A stretch of DNA of 64,000 bases from an uncultured Acetobacteroides sp. (GCF_963678165.1 NZ_OY782755.1:3353996-3417995); one strand, 5' to 3'. Shown: positions 35,329-43,526, counted from the first letter of the stretch. Notes: generated by a model not told the origin, from the sequence alone. Numbers and translations: made by a program.

Positions 35329-37245
35329 ATGCCAACCTCCGCAAAAAAACACGAAGAAATCGTCCGCCATTCATTTGCCCGAAGTATGGCATTCGGACTT
35401 GAACGACGCCAGAATCCTCATCCTAAAATTATTTCGAAAGATGAACTGATAGAAAAGCAATCGGATAACGAGGTGCTAATTGCTATTGCTGAGCCTACAG
35501 TACAAGCCCTAAATGGCTACTTCAACGAAAAGGGCACATTTTTGGTGCTAACCGATAGCGAGGGCTGCATCCTAAAGGTTTACGGAGATTCGCAATCGGT
35601 AAAAGGAGCAGCGAAGTGCTTCTTAAAGCCAGGTGCTTTTTCCGATGAAGAAAACTTGGGTAGCTCATCAATCGGAATCACATTGCATGAAAAGCACCCA
35701 ATCCAACTAGCCCCAAAGGATCATTTTCATTTTTTCTTTAACGAATACACAAGCATTGGTGCGCCAATAACAAACGAAGAAGGTGCCCTTATTGCAGTGC
35801 TATCGATTTTCTTTAAGAGCGAGAGTGTTGCCCCAAACACCATAAACATTGTACAAGCGGCAGCATTGGGCATTAGTACGCAAGTGAGAAATTCTCAGAC
35901 GCAGCAAAGCCTAGAACATAGCAACCGACTGCTATCAACCATCATCAACACATTAAATCACGGGCTTATTGCGGTTGATGCTAACGGCAAGGTGCTATGC
36001 CACAACAAAACTGCACTATCAGAATTAGGCTTAAACGATAAAGAACTAGAGAAGCGTAATATATCCGACATCCTGCCCCAATGGGATTTGTCATTACCAA
36101 TCCTAAAACGCAACGAACGGATCTTCGATGAGGAGGTTGTATTCGATAACGTCCCTAACAAAGAGCGCTACGCGGTAAACCTTCTTCCAACTATTATTGA
36201 AGGAGAGTTTGTAGGCGCTGTAATTCTAATTAGGGAGATGAAGCGCGTTTACAACATCGTAAACAAGTTTACCGGAATGAACGCGCGCTACACCTTCGAG
36301 GATATTATTGGCGAAAGCTACGAGATGCAGCGCGTAATTGAATACGCAAAGATTGTAGCAAACAGCCCATCGACCATACTAATTGATGGAGAAAGCGGAA
36401 CCGGTAAGGAGCTGCTTGCCCAATCGATACACACCTACTCGAACCGCAGGAACGCTGGATTTGTAGCGGTAAACTGCGGTGCCCTACCCGAATCGCTCAT
36501 TGAAAGCGAACTTTTTGGATACGATAGCGGCGCTTTTACAGGTGCAAGCAAAGGTGGCAAACCCGGTAAGTTTGAGCTGGCAAATGGTGGTACACTTTTC
36601 TTAGACGAGGTTGGCGAAATGCCCCTCGACATGCAGGTGAAGCTGCTACGAGTTATCCAAGAAGGGGTAATAACCCGCGTTGGCGGAACCAAGAACATCC
36701 CGGTTGATGTGCGCATTATTGCCGCTACCAACAAGGATTTGAAGGAGGAGATTAAGGAAGGACGATTCCGTTTGGACCTATACTACCGATTAAGCGTAAT
36801 ACCTCTTCGACTACCATCGCTGCGCGAGAGGAAGGAGGACATTCCTATGCTAATCAACTACTTCCTACAGTCGAAGGCGCTGAAGCTGAACAAGGATGTG
36901 CCCGAGATATCGCCCGAAGTATACCGTTTCCTGCTAAGCTACAGCTGGCCGGGCAACGTTCGCGAGCTGGAGAACTTCATCGAAAAGACGGTGAACCTGA
37001 ACGGCAACATCGTTTGGGATGTCACCAAAGATCAGGTAAAGAACCTTCCCGATGTTGGCTCAGCACCTCACAGAGGCAGCTCATCATCAAAAGTTAGCCT
37101 TACCTCCATCGATGAAATGGAGAAAAGGATGATTAAGGAGGCGATAAAGGAACTTAACAGCAACATCTCGCAGGTGGCAAAAACACTGGGCATAAGCAGA
37201 AACACGCTTTACCTGAAGATGAAGAAGTATGGGATTGACCATTAA
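35329..37245 (+). CDS. Sigma-54-dependent transcriptional activator with GAF- and PAS-like sensors
   Basis: A 638-residue enhancer-binding protein of the AcoR/NtrC class. Residues about 1-190 resemble the GAF-type sensor of AcoR (LVLTDSEGCILKVYGD, NLGSSSIGITLHEK). Residues 200-320 form a PAS-like domain (INTLNHGLIAVDANGKVLCH). The AAA+ domain has Walker A GESGTGKE near 354, the sigma-54 contact GAFTGA near 401, and NELENFIEKTV-type AAA lid residues. A Fis-type helix-turn-helix ends the protein (VAKTLGISRNTLYLKMKKYG). rpoN is not in this window, and the regulated genes are unknown; the metal ABC operon starts 170 bases downstream on the same strand. Confidence 0.93.
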   Translation: MPTSAKKHEEIVRHSFARSMAFGLERRQNPHPKIISKDELIEKQSDNEVLIAIAEPTVQALNGYFNEKGTFLVLTDSEGCILKVYGDSQSVKGAAKCFLKPGAFSDEENLGSSSIGITLHEKHPIQLAPKDHFHFFFNEYTSIGAPITNEEGALIAVLSIFFKSESVAPNTINIVQAAALGISTQVRNSQTQQSLEHSNRLLSTIINTLNHGLIAVDANGKVLCHNKTALSELGLNDKELEKRNISDILPQWDLSLPILKRNERIFDEEVVFDNVPNKERYAVNLLPTIIEGEFVGAVILIREMKRVYNIVNKFTGMNARYTFEDIIGESYEMQRVIEYAKIVANSPSTILIDGESGTGKELLAQSIHTYSNRRNAGFVAVNCGALPESLIESELFGYDSGAFTGASKGGKPGKFELANGGTLFLDEVGEMPLDMQVKLLRVIQEGVITRVGGTKNIPVDVRIIAATNKDLKEEIKEGRFRLDLYYRLSVIPLRLPSLRERKEDIPMLINYFLQSKALKLNKDVPEISPEVYRFLLSYSWPGNVRELENFIEKTVNLNGNIVWDVTKDQVKNLPDVGSAPHRGSSSSKVSLTSIDEMEKRMIKEAIKELNSNISQVAKTLGISRNTLYLKMKKYGIDH

Positions 37246-37273
37246 AAAGCAAAACCACCCCGCCCTACGGGCA

Positions 37274-37294
37274 CCCCTCCTTTAAAAGGAGGGG
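37274..37294. repeat. Intergenic REP-like hairpin
   Basis: A perfect inverted repeat of ten bases per arm with a 1-base loop (CCCCTCCTTT / AAAGGAGGGG). It lies just downstream of the sigma-54 activator gene and could also stop its transcription. No transposase is nearby. Confidence 0.7.
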
Positions 37295-37413
37295 AATAAG
37301 CCTCAGGCAATAATTGCTATTAACTTCAAGATTCTTGCTTTGGACGAAGCTAAAGAGTGAACATTTTATCGATACAACTGTATATTGACAGATTAAAGAA
37401 CTTAGGCAAAGAG

Positions 37414-38319
37414 ATGAACTATAGAAAAGAATTTAGGAAGGCTACTGCTGTACTGGCTGCAATTGTGCTGATTGGGGGATTTACCGCGTGCAGCAGCAAG
37501 TCAACCGAAAGCAATAGGAAGACAATTACCGTAAGCATTCCTCCCATTAAATATTTGGTTGATCGAATTTCGGGAAATGAGTTTGATGTAAACGTGATGG
37601 TGGCAACGGGAGCATGCCAGGAAACCTACGAGCCTACGCCATCGCAAATGAAGGATGTGGCAAAGTCGAAGCTATACCTTGGCATTAGCGAGCTGGAGTT
37701 TGAGCAGAAATGGCTTAACAACATTAAAGCAAACAACCCTGAGCTGAAGTACGCCAACCTATCGGAAGGTGTCAAAATGGTTGAAGGCTCATGCAGCCAT
37801 GAGGAGTGCGAGGAGCATGAACATCATCATGGAGGGATGGACCCTCACATCTGGCTATCGCCTGCCAACTACAAGGTAATGGCAACGGCAACGCTTAACG
37901 AGCTGGTTACACTGAATCCGAAGAATAAATCAAGCTACGAAAAGAACTTTAAAAGCCTTGTTGCATCAATAGACAGCATCGATGCCATAGCAAAAAGCAA
38001 ACTGGCTAACCTAAAGATTAAGAAGTTTATCATCTACCATCCGGCGCTAAGCTACTTTGCACGCGACTACGGACTGGAGCAGATATCCATCGAACAGGAT
38101 GGCAAGGAACCTGCCGCCGACTACATGAAGCGACTTGTATCGCAGGCAAAAGAGGTTGGCATCAAAACGATATTCGTGCAAAAGGAGTTCGACCTAAGCC
38201 TAATCAAAAGTTTTGCCGGAGAAGTTGGCGCTACTATCGAACCAATAAATACCTTTGCGTACGATTGGCTTGAAAGCACAAACCATATAATTAACGCACT
38301 TTATTCCGCCAACCAATGA
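37414..38319 (+). CDS. znuA: Zinc/manganese-type ABC transporter substrate-binding lipoprotein
   Basis: A cluster A-1 (ZnuA/TroA) metal-binding lipoprotein. From the ATG at 37414 (MNYRKEFRKATAVLAAI) it has 301 residues with a lipobox GFTACSS, then ITVSIPPIKYLVDRISGNEF, a Cys/His-rich loop (CSHEECEEHEHHHGGMDPH) and MDPHIWLSP. A further metal His lies in FIIYHPALSYFARDY. The His-rich loop favours zinc. The upstream start at 37357 would put 19 residues before the signal and is rejected. Its stop overlaps the next gene (ATGA), so it is co-translated with the ATPase. Confidence 0.9.
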   Translation: MNYRKEFRKATAVLAAIVLIGGFTACSSKSTESNRKTITVSIPPIKYLVDRISGNEFDVNVMVATGACQETYEPTPSQMKDVAKSKLYLGISELEFEQKWLNNIKANNPELKYANLSEGVKMVEGSCSHEECEEHEHHHGGMDPHIWLSPANYKVMATATLNELVTLNPKNKSSYEKNFKSLVASIDSIDAIAKSKLANLKIKKFIIYHPALSYFARDYGLEQISIEQDGKEPAADYMKRLVSQAKEVGIKTIFVQKEFDLSLIKSFAGEVGATIEPINTFAYDWLESTNHIINALYSANQ

Positions 38320-39074
38320 GTGAAAAGCTGGTTGAGCTAACCGATATTACCACCGGATACGACGGCGTTGCTGCCATCGAGCACGTTAACCTGACTATTA
38401 ACGAGCAGGACTACATCGGCATCATCGGTCCGAATGGAGGCGGAAAGACTACGCTGCTTAAGGTAATCTTGGGTATCCTCCCTCCATTTTCTGGCAAGAT
38501 AGCGCTACATGGATCGACCGATGGCAAGCGCGACTTCATCGGGTATCTTCCACAGGTAAATAACATCGATAAGAAATTTCCTATAACCGTTCAGGAGGTG
38601 GTGCTTTCGGGCATCATGTCTAGGAAGGGCATCTTTACCCAATACACCAAGGAGGATAAGGCGCTTGCACGCGAGCTGATGGAGAGAACTGGCATCGAGC
38701 ATCTCCGAAAAAAGGTAATTGGCGAGCTATCGGGCGGACAGATGCAGCGGGCGTTTCTTAGCCGTGCGCTGATATCGAAGCCGAAGCTGCTGATCCTCGA
38801 CGAGCCAAACACCTACGTGGATAACAAGTTTGAGGGGGAACTCTACGAGCTGCTCACGAAGCTAAACGAGCAGATGGCCATCGTAATCGTTACGCACGAC
38901 CTTGGGACGGTGAGCCAGTACGTAAAGTCGATTGCCTGTGTAAACAGAGGGCTACACCTCCACCCATCGAACATCATCAGCCAGGAGCAACTGGACAACT
39001 ATAACTGTCCGATACAGCTTATCACGCACGGGCATATTCCGCATACCGTTCTCGAAAATCATAATAAGAAGTAA
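38316..39074 (+). CDS. znuC: ABC transporter ATP-binding protein, zinc/manganese type
   Basis: The ATPase of the metal importer: Walker A GPNGGGKTTLLK, signature LSGGQMQRAFLSRALIS, Walker B KLLILDEPNTYVD and the switch His in VIVTHDLGTVSQYV. In Walker B the usual DEPT/G reads DEPN. The 252 residues are of normal length. It overlaps znuA by 4 bases and the permease gene by 1 base. The operon order SBP-ATPase-permease is standard. Confidence 0.93.
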   Translation: MSEKLVELTDITTGYDGVAAIEHVNLTINEQDYIGIIGPNGGGKTTLLKVILGILPPFSGKIALHGSTDGKRDFIGYLPQVNNIDKKFPITVQEVVLSGIMSRKGIFTQYTKEDKALARELMERTGIEHLRKKVIGELSGGQMQRAFLSRALISKPKLLILDEPNTYVDNKFEGELYELLTKLNEQMAIVIVTHDLGTVSQYVKSIACVNRGLHLHPSNIISQEQLDNYNCPIQLITHGHIPHTVLENHNKK

Positions 39075-39901
39075 TGGTAGAGTTTGTAAACGACATATTC
39101 GAGTACCAATTCCTGCAGAACGCCTTTATCGCCGGACTGCTGGTGAGCATCGCCTGCGGGATTGTTGGCACCTATATCGTAGCAAAGCGGCTGGTGTTCC
39201 TCAGCGGAGGTATCACCCACTCGTCGTTTGGGGGGATTGGGATTGCCTACTACCTAGGGTTGAACCCCATCTTCGGAGCGTTTGTATTCTCGGTGCTTTC
39301 GGCAATGGGGATTGAGTTCTTTGCAGATAAAACCAAGATGCGCGAGGATTCGGCCATTGGCATCCTCTGGGCATTGGGAACGGCCATCGGGGTAATATTT
39401 GTTTCGATGACGCCAGGCTACGCACCTAACCTGATGAGCTTCCTCTTCGGAGGTCTGCTAGGCGTTACCAAGGTTGACCTTGGGGTGATGCTGGCCCTCG
39501 ATGTGGTGCTGCTGCTTCTCTTTATTCTGGGACTTCGAACTATCCTATATATAGCCTTCGACAAGGAGTTTGCCATATCGCAAAATGCTTCGGTGAAGCT
39601 GGTAAACTACATGATGATGATCCTGATATCGGTTACCATCGTGATGTGCATTCGGGTGGTGGGGATTATCCTGCTGATTGCGCTCCTTACCATTCCTGTT
39701 GTTACGGCCAACATCTTCTATAAAGATTTTAAGCGCATAATGGTTGCCTCCATTGTGCTTGGATTTGTGGGGATGCTGGTGGGGCTGTACGTCAGCTTTG
39801 AGGTGAACTTGCCTTCGGGGGCGGCTATCATACTTGCACAGTCGGTGATTTGGCTGGCGTGTAAGGGGGTGGAGTTTTTGAAGAAGGTGAGAAGGGAGTA
39901 G
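39074..39901 (+). CDS. znuB: ABC transporter permease, ZnuB family
   Basis: A 275-residue membrane protein with about eight hydrophobic segments and the family pattern: FLQNAFIAGLLVSIACGIVG, the coupling region FLSGGITHSSFGGIGIAYY, and MCIRVVGIILLIALLTIPVV. It starts at the last base of the ATPase stop. Together with the two upstream genes it completes a metal importer. Confidence 0.93.
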   Translation: MVEFVNDIFEYQFLQNAFIAGLLVSIACGIVGTYIVAKRLVFLSGGITHSSFGGIGIAYYLGLNPIFGAFVFSVLSAMGIEFFADKTKMREDSAIGILWALGTAIGVIFVSMTPGYAPNLMSFLFGGLLGVTKVDLGVMLALDVVLLLLFILGLRTILYIAFDKEFAISQNASVKLVNYMMMILISVTIVMCIRVVGIILLIALLTIPVVTANIFYKDFKRIMVASIVLGFVGMLVGLYVSFEVNLPSGAAIILAQSVIWLACKGVEFLKKVRRE

Positions 39902-39945
39902 TGAATAGATAAAGCCCTGAAGGGGCGACATCTATAAATTCCCGT

Positions 39946-40034
39946 GTGATTTATCCCGCAGGAATAAAGGTTGGAGAGGATATTGGTTGTGACCATTACC
40001 CACCCCTACCTCCCGCCTAAGCGGGAGGATAACG
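39946..40034. repeat. Direct repeat copy A with terminal hairpin
   Basis: Begins around GATTTATCCCGCAGG and ends with the hairpin CCTCCCGC-CTAA-GCGGGAGG at 40009-40028. It is degenerate with copy B 472 bases downstream. The shape (long variable part plus a REP-like hairpin) suggests remnants of a mobile palindromic element. Confidence 0.65.
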
Positions 40035-40417
40035 TGCTGCAATTGGGCGTTTGTACTTTTGAATTAGACCTTAGCTTGACGGCAATGGGCTTGAAGCCTT
40101 CGCCTAACACAGAGGTATAGGGATAGGATATATTTACTTTCATTTCTTTTGTGTCCAAAAGAAACGAAACAAAGAAAAGCCTATCGTGCCTTAACTTGCA
40201 GACTTCGGCGTAGGGTGTTTTACCATGATAATGGTTTGCACGCGCATTGAGACTTTGAACTTTACGAAGTGCTGTGGATGCTTCGTCCGCTTCGAACAGA
40301 ACCCACGACGAAGATGGTATGGCCAAGGCCACGGTATTTACGGAATAAGGTGGTTTAACGAATTAATGTTTATATACCGTAGGTTGGTTTGTGAGTTATA
40401 TCAGGAGAGAAACAACT

Positions 40418-40506
40418 GGGATTTATCCCACGGAGATAAAGGTGGTAGGTTAATTGAAGTAACTATTACCCACCCCCTGCCCTCCCGCCAAAGCGGGAGG
40501 ATAAAG
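40418..40506. repeat. Direct repeat copy B with terminal hairpin
   Basis: Begins around GGGATTTATCCCACGG and ends with CCTCCCGC-CAAA-GCGGGAGG at 40481-40500. It shares the same order of motifs as copy A (TTATCCC, GATAAAGG, ATTACCCACCCC, hairpin, GGATAA). Confidence 0.65.
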
Positions 40507-40598
40507 TAGAAGCAAGAAAGGCAAACGATATTTATGAATTTTAGCGAAAAAAGAAAGTTCAAGTGAAAGATATTCTAAACACAAACCTTCGAACCTCT

Positions 40599-40629
40599 TC
40601 TAACATCTAAAGTCTAATATCTAACGTCT
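40599..40629. repeat. Heptamer repeat upstream of lpd, inverted
   Basis: Reads TCTAACATCTAAAGTCTAA and so on. On the minus strand it is the same AGAYRTT-type heptamer repeat found downstream of lpd. About four units. Confidence 0.7.
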
Positions 40630-40670
40630 CTTAGTAGAAGAAACACTTAACACTAAATAGAACTAACGAC

Positions 40671-42062
40671 ATGAATTTTGACCTGATAGTTATAGGTAGC
40701 GGTCCTGGAGGCTATGTGGCAGCCATCCGCGCGAGCCAGCTGGGCATGAAGGTGGCCGTTGTTGAACGTGCCGAACTTGGTGGCATCTGCCTAAACTGGG
40801 GATGTATCCCAACCAAGGCGCTGCTTAAGAGCGCATCGGTGTACGAGTACGCCCAACACGCAGCCGAGTACGGCGTGGTGGTTGAGGGTGCCATCAAACC
40901 CGACTTTGCGGCAATCGTAGCCCGCAGTCGTGGCGTGGCCGACAGCATGAGCAAGGGCATTCAGTTCCTTTTCAAAAAGAATAAGGTTGAGGTGATAGAG
41001 GGCTTCGGCAAGCTGGTTGCCCCACACCAGGTAGAGGTTACCGCAGCCGATGGCACCGTAACCAAGGTTGAGGCTAACCACATCATCCTGGCAACGGGCG
41101 CACGCAGCCGCGAGCTTGCGAACCTGCCCATCGATGGCGAGAAGATCATCGGATACCGTCAGGCGATGACGCTTGCCAAGCAGCCAGAGTCGATGGTGGT
41201 GGTAGGTTCGGGCGCCATTGGTAGCGAGTTCGCCTACTTCTACAACGCCATCGGAACAAAGGTGACGCTGGTGGAGTTCCTTCCTAACGTAGTTCCATTG
41301 GAGGATGAGGAGGTGTCGAAGCAGCTCGAGCGCTCGTTCAAAAAGGCGGGCATCAAGGTGATGACCAACAGCGAGGTGCTTTCGGTGGATACTACCGGCG
41401 AGCGGTGCTCGGTGATCATCAAAACAAAGAAGGGCGAAGAGACCGTTGAGGCCGACATCGTTCTATCGGCAGTGGGTATTGCCACCAACCTCGAAGGCTT
41501 GGGCCTTGAGGAGGTAGGCGTGGCCAACGAGCGCGGCAAGGTGGTGGTGGACGAGTTCTACCGCACCAACATCGAGGACGTGTACGCCATTGGCGATATC
41601 GTGGCCGGACCAGCCCTTGCCCACGTGGCATCGGCCGAGGGTATCTGCTGCGTGGAGAAGATTGCCGGCTTGGACGTGCATGCGATTGACTATAGCATCA
41701 TCCCCGGATGTACCTACACCACGCCCGAGGTGGCATCGGTGGGACTATCCGAAAAGAAGGCCATCGAGGCTGGATACGAGGTGAAGGTGGGCAAGTTCCC
41801 ATTTACGGCTTCGGGCAAGGCGACAGCTGCCGGCGCTAGGGATGGCTTCGTGAAGGTGATCTTCGATGCCAAGGATGGCAAGCTGCTGGGCGCCCACCTG
41901 ATCGGTGCCAACGTTACCGAGATGGTGGCCGAGATGGTGCTGGCCCAAAACCTGGGGGCTACCGGTCACCAGATTATCAAGGCGATCCACCCCCACCCTA
42001 CCATGAGCGAGGCTATCATGGAGGCGGCTGCGGCAGCCTACGGTGAGGTGATTCACATCTAG
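40671..42062 (+). CDS. lpdA: Dihydrolipoyl dehydrogenase
   Basis: FAD-dependent E3 enzyme that reoxidises dihydrolipoyl groups of 2-oxo acid dehydrogenases or the glycine cleavage system. The 463 residues show the FAD fold LIVIGSGPGGYVAAIRASQ, the redox disulfide GGICLNWGCIPTKALL, the NAD-binding MVVVGSGAIGSEFAYFY, VYAIGDIVAGPALAHVAS, and the C-terminal His-Glu HPHPTMSEAIMEA. No E1 or E2 gene is adjacent. The gene is G+C-rich and flanked by heptamer repeats in opposite orientation. Confidence 0.96.
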   Translation: MNFDLIVIGSGPGGYVAAIRASQLGMKVAVVERAELGGICLNWGCIPTKALLKSASVYEYAQHAAEYGVVVEGAIKPDFAAIVARSRGVADSMSKGIQFLFKKNKVEVIEGFGKLVAPHQVEVTAADGTVTKVEANHIILATGARSRELANLPIDGEKIIGYRQAMTLAKQPESMVVVGSGAIGSEFAYFYNAIGTKVTLVEFLPNVVPLEDEEVSKQLERSFKKAGIKVMTNSEVLSVDTTGERCSVIIKTKKGEETVEADIVLSAVGIATNLEGLGLEEVGVANERGKVVVDEFYRTNIEDVYAIGDIVAGPALAHVASAEGICCVEKIAGLDVHAIDYSIIPGCTYTTPEVASVGLSEKKAIEAGYEVKVGKFPFTASGKATAAGARDGFVKVIFDAKDGKLLGAHLIGANVTEMVAEMVLAQNLGATGHQIIKAIHPHPTMSEAIMEAAAAAYGEVIHI

Positions 42063-42095
42063 ACGTTAGATGTTAGATATTAGATTTTAGACGCC
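42061..42095. repeat. Heptamer repeat downstream of lpd
   Basis: Consecutive 7-base units AGACGTT, AGATGTT, AGATATT, AGATTTT. The same sort of run recurs at about 42181-42213 and 42302-42323, and inverted at 40599-40629. Confidence 0.75.
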
Positions 42096-42096
42096 T

Positions 42097-42325
42097 TTTT
42101 ACCACAAAGGACGCTAAGGATAACACGAAGGGCGCTGAGATTTTTTCTCGGGGCCCTTCCTTTTTAGATGCAAGTGTTGAGATATTAGATGTTAGACGTT
42201 AGATATTAGATTCTCTTTTACCACAAAGGGCACGGAGGATGGCACAAAGGGCACGGAGATTTTTTCTCGGGGCCCTTCGTTTTTAGATGCAAGTGTTGAG
42301 AGATTAGATATTAGACGTTAGATGT
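42097..42325. repeat. About 120-bp tandem duplication after lpd
   Basis: Two units (from 42097 and 42217), each ordered TTTTACCACAAAGG, a hairpin ending GGGGCCCTTC, TTTTTAGATGCAAGTGTTGA and a heptamer run. The two copies differ at scattered positions, for example GACGCTAAGG versus GGCACGGAGG. Confidence 0.75.
42127..42165 (+). terminator. Probable lpd terminator
   Basis: GAAGGGC...GCCCTTC with further pairing inside and a T-rich loop, then CTTTTTAG. The second tandem unit repeats the same hairpin. Confidence 0.65.
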
Positions 42326-42389
42326 TTTTTTAGGCGCGAAGGGGCAGAAAGTGGATAAGGGTAATAATGGATACGAAGAGAAGAAGCTC

Positions 42390-42683
42390 GGCGCAGGAGC
42401 AAATGTGTAAAGCGCAGGAGCGATTGTGTAAGCCGCAGGTCTGATTGTGTAAGTCGCAGGTGCCGATGTGCAAGTCGCAGGTGCCGATGTGTAAGTCGCA
42501 GGTGCCAATGTGTAAACCACAGGTGTGAATGTGTAAGCCGCAGGTGTGATTGTGTAAACCACAGGTCCGATTGTGCAAGTCGCAGGTGCGATTGTGTAAG
42601 CCGCAGGTGCCGATGTGTAAGTCGCAGGTGTGATTGTGTAAAGCAACGGAGCCAATGTGTAAAGCGACGGAGCCAATGTGCTT
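42390..42683. repeat. Array 3: fourteen 21-bp tandem units
   Basis: The motif TGTGTAA (or TGTGCAA) starts at 42404, 42425, 42446, 42467, 42488, 42509, 42530, 42551, 42572, 42593, 42614, 42635 and 42656, with TGTGCTT at 42677; every step is exactly 21 bases with no insertion or deletion. Before each comes CRCAGGT, often as a small palindrome: CACAGGTGTG at 42518-42527 and CGCAGGTGCG at 42581-42590, a two-sided change that keeps complementarity. An open frame on the minus strand encodes degenerate heptapeptides of the YTxAPAx type but starts with TTG and resembles no known protein. It lies 97 bases from the stop of the next gene. Confidence 0.88.
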
Positions 42684-42779
42684 AAAAACGAAGCGAAGGC
42701 TACGTTTTAGGTAACCTCCGCTCTAAAACATGAAGCGTATGCTTCTATAAGGACGGGCAATGAGTAAACAAATTCACGA

Positions 42780-43526
42780 TCATTTTACGGTGCGAAACTC
42801 GAGCGAGGAGATACGCTTGAACTCTGCGCTGGTAGCACCGAAGAGCGACTTAACGTAGGCCTTAGCGCTTAGGGCCACATCAACCAGCCCGGTGCTGGTG
42901 GTGTAGAGCTCGGCGTTGCGGTTGGCACGTGCGGCATCGAGGGCGTAGCTGGTGGTGTTGCACTCGTCGTTAACCTTACGGAGCTCGGCAGCATAGGCCT
43001 TTAGGGCCTCCACCTTTAGCTCGGGCTCGTTGGGCTTATACTCGGGGATGTTGGCCAGCGCCTCCACGAAGCGGTCGAAGTTATCGACCTGGCTATCGTA
43101 GCTGCGCTGCGATGTGGACACCTTCTTGACCTTAACGGCAGGTCCAGCGGCAGGCGCAGGAGCCTCCTTGCTGGTAGACCCTTTGGGCGCACGGGTGTTC
43201 AGTATCTTTCGGGCAATGGTAGCTACGGCAGCATCGGTGTTGTCGTCCGATGGCGAGGCGCGAAGGGAGTTGAGCCCGCGGGTTATCGTTGAGTTGAAGG
43301 GTACGAAGGCCGTCTCGCGCTTATTGGTAGCGTTGGCGTACTGAATGGAAGCGGTGTTAACGGCGTTGATGGATGTACGGGCCGACTCCTTCTTGGCCTT
43401 TAGCGCGGCAAGAATGGTTGAAGGATTCGAGGGGTTGTACGTAGCGCCAAAAGAGGCAATTCCATCGATTAAGCTGCTGAAGTTATCCACGTTCTTGGCG
43501 TGGCCTGTTTCGGAGGTGCTTGCCAT
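42780..43526 (-). CDS. Bacteroidota-specific helical protein, unknown function
   Basis: A 248-residue soluble protein with no signal peptide and no Trp. The N terminus MASTSETGHAKNVDNFSSLI and the C-terminal half (YDSQVDNFDRFVEALANIPE, ALKAYAAELRKVNDECNTTS, SLFGATSAEFKRISSL) match a protein family I have met repeatedly in Bacteroidota genomes, always without function. It has two similar helical halves, each with a VDNF motif (residues 13-16 and 147-150), joined by a charged Ala/Pro linker, which suggests an internal duplication. G+C-rich codons. Array 3 lies directly downstream. Confidence 0.8.
   Translation of the reverse strand: MASTSETGHAKNVDNFSSLIDGIASFGATYNPSNPSTILAALKAKKESARTSINAVNTASIQYANATNKRETAFVPFNSTITRGLNSLRASPSDDNTDAAVATIARKILNTRAPKGSTSKEAPAPAAGPAVKVKKVSTSQRSYDSQVDNFDRFVEALANIPEYKPNEPELKVEALKAYAAELRKVNDECNTTSYALDAARANRNAELYTTSTGLVDVALSAKAYVKSLFGATSAEFKRISSLEFRTVK

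Larger units (their letters stand above)
39902..40670. other. 769-base intergenic region built of repeats
   Basis: No credible gene. It contains two degenerate direct-repeat copies (39946-40034 and 40418-40506), a stretch typical of Bacteroidota intergenic debris near 40135-40345 (palindrome TCTTTTGTGTCCAAAAGA), and a heptamer repeat at 40599-40629 before lpd. Confidence 0.6.

Noticed and set aside
40225-40509. 94-residue open frame between znuB and lpd
   Set aside because: It crosses the direct repeat and hairpin of copy B and resembles no protein.
42311-42676. Minus-strand open frame encoding YTxAPAx heptapeptides
   Set aside because: It begins with TTG, has no ribosome site, and exists because a 21-base repeat stays in frame in all six readings. 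The peptide resembles no known protein. It is kept as a DNA repeat only.
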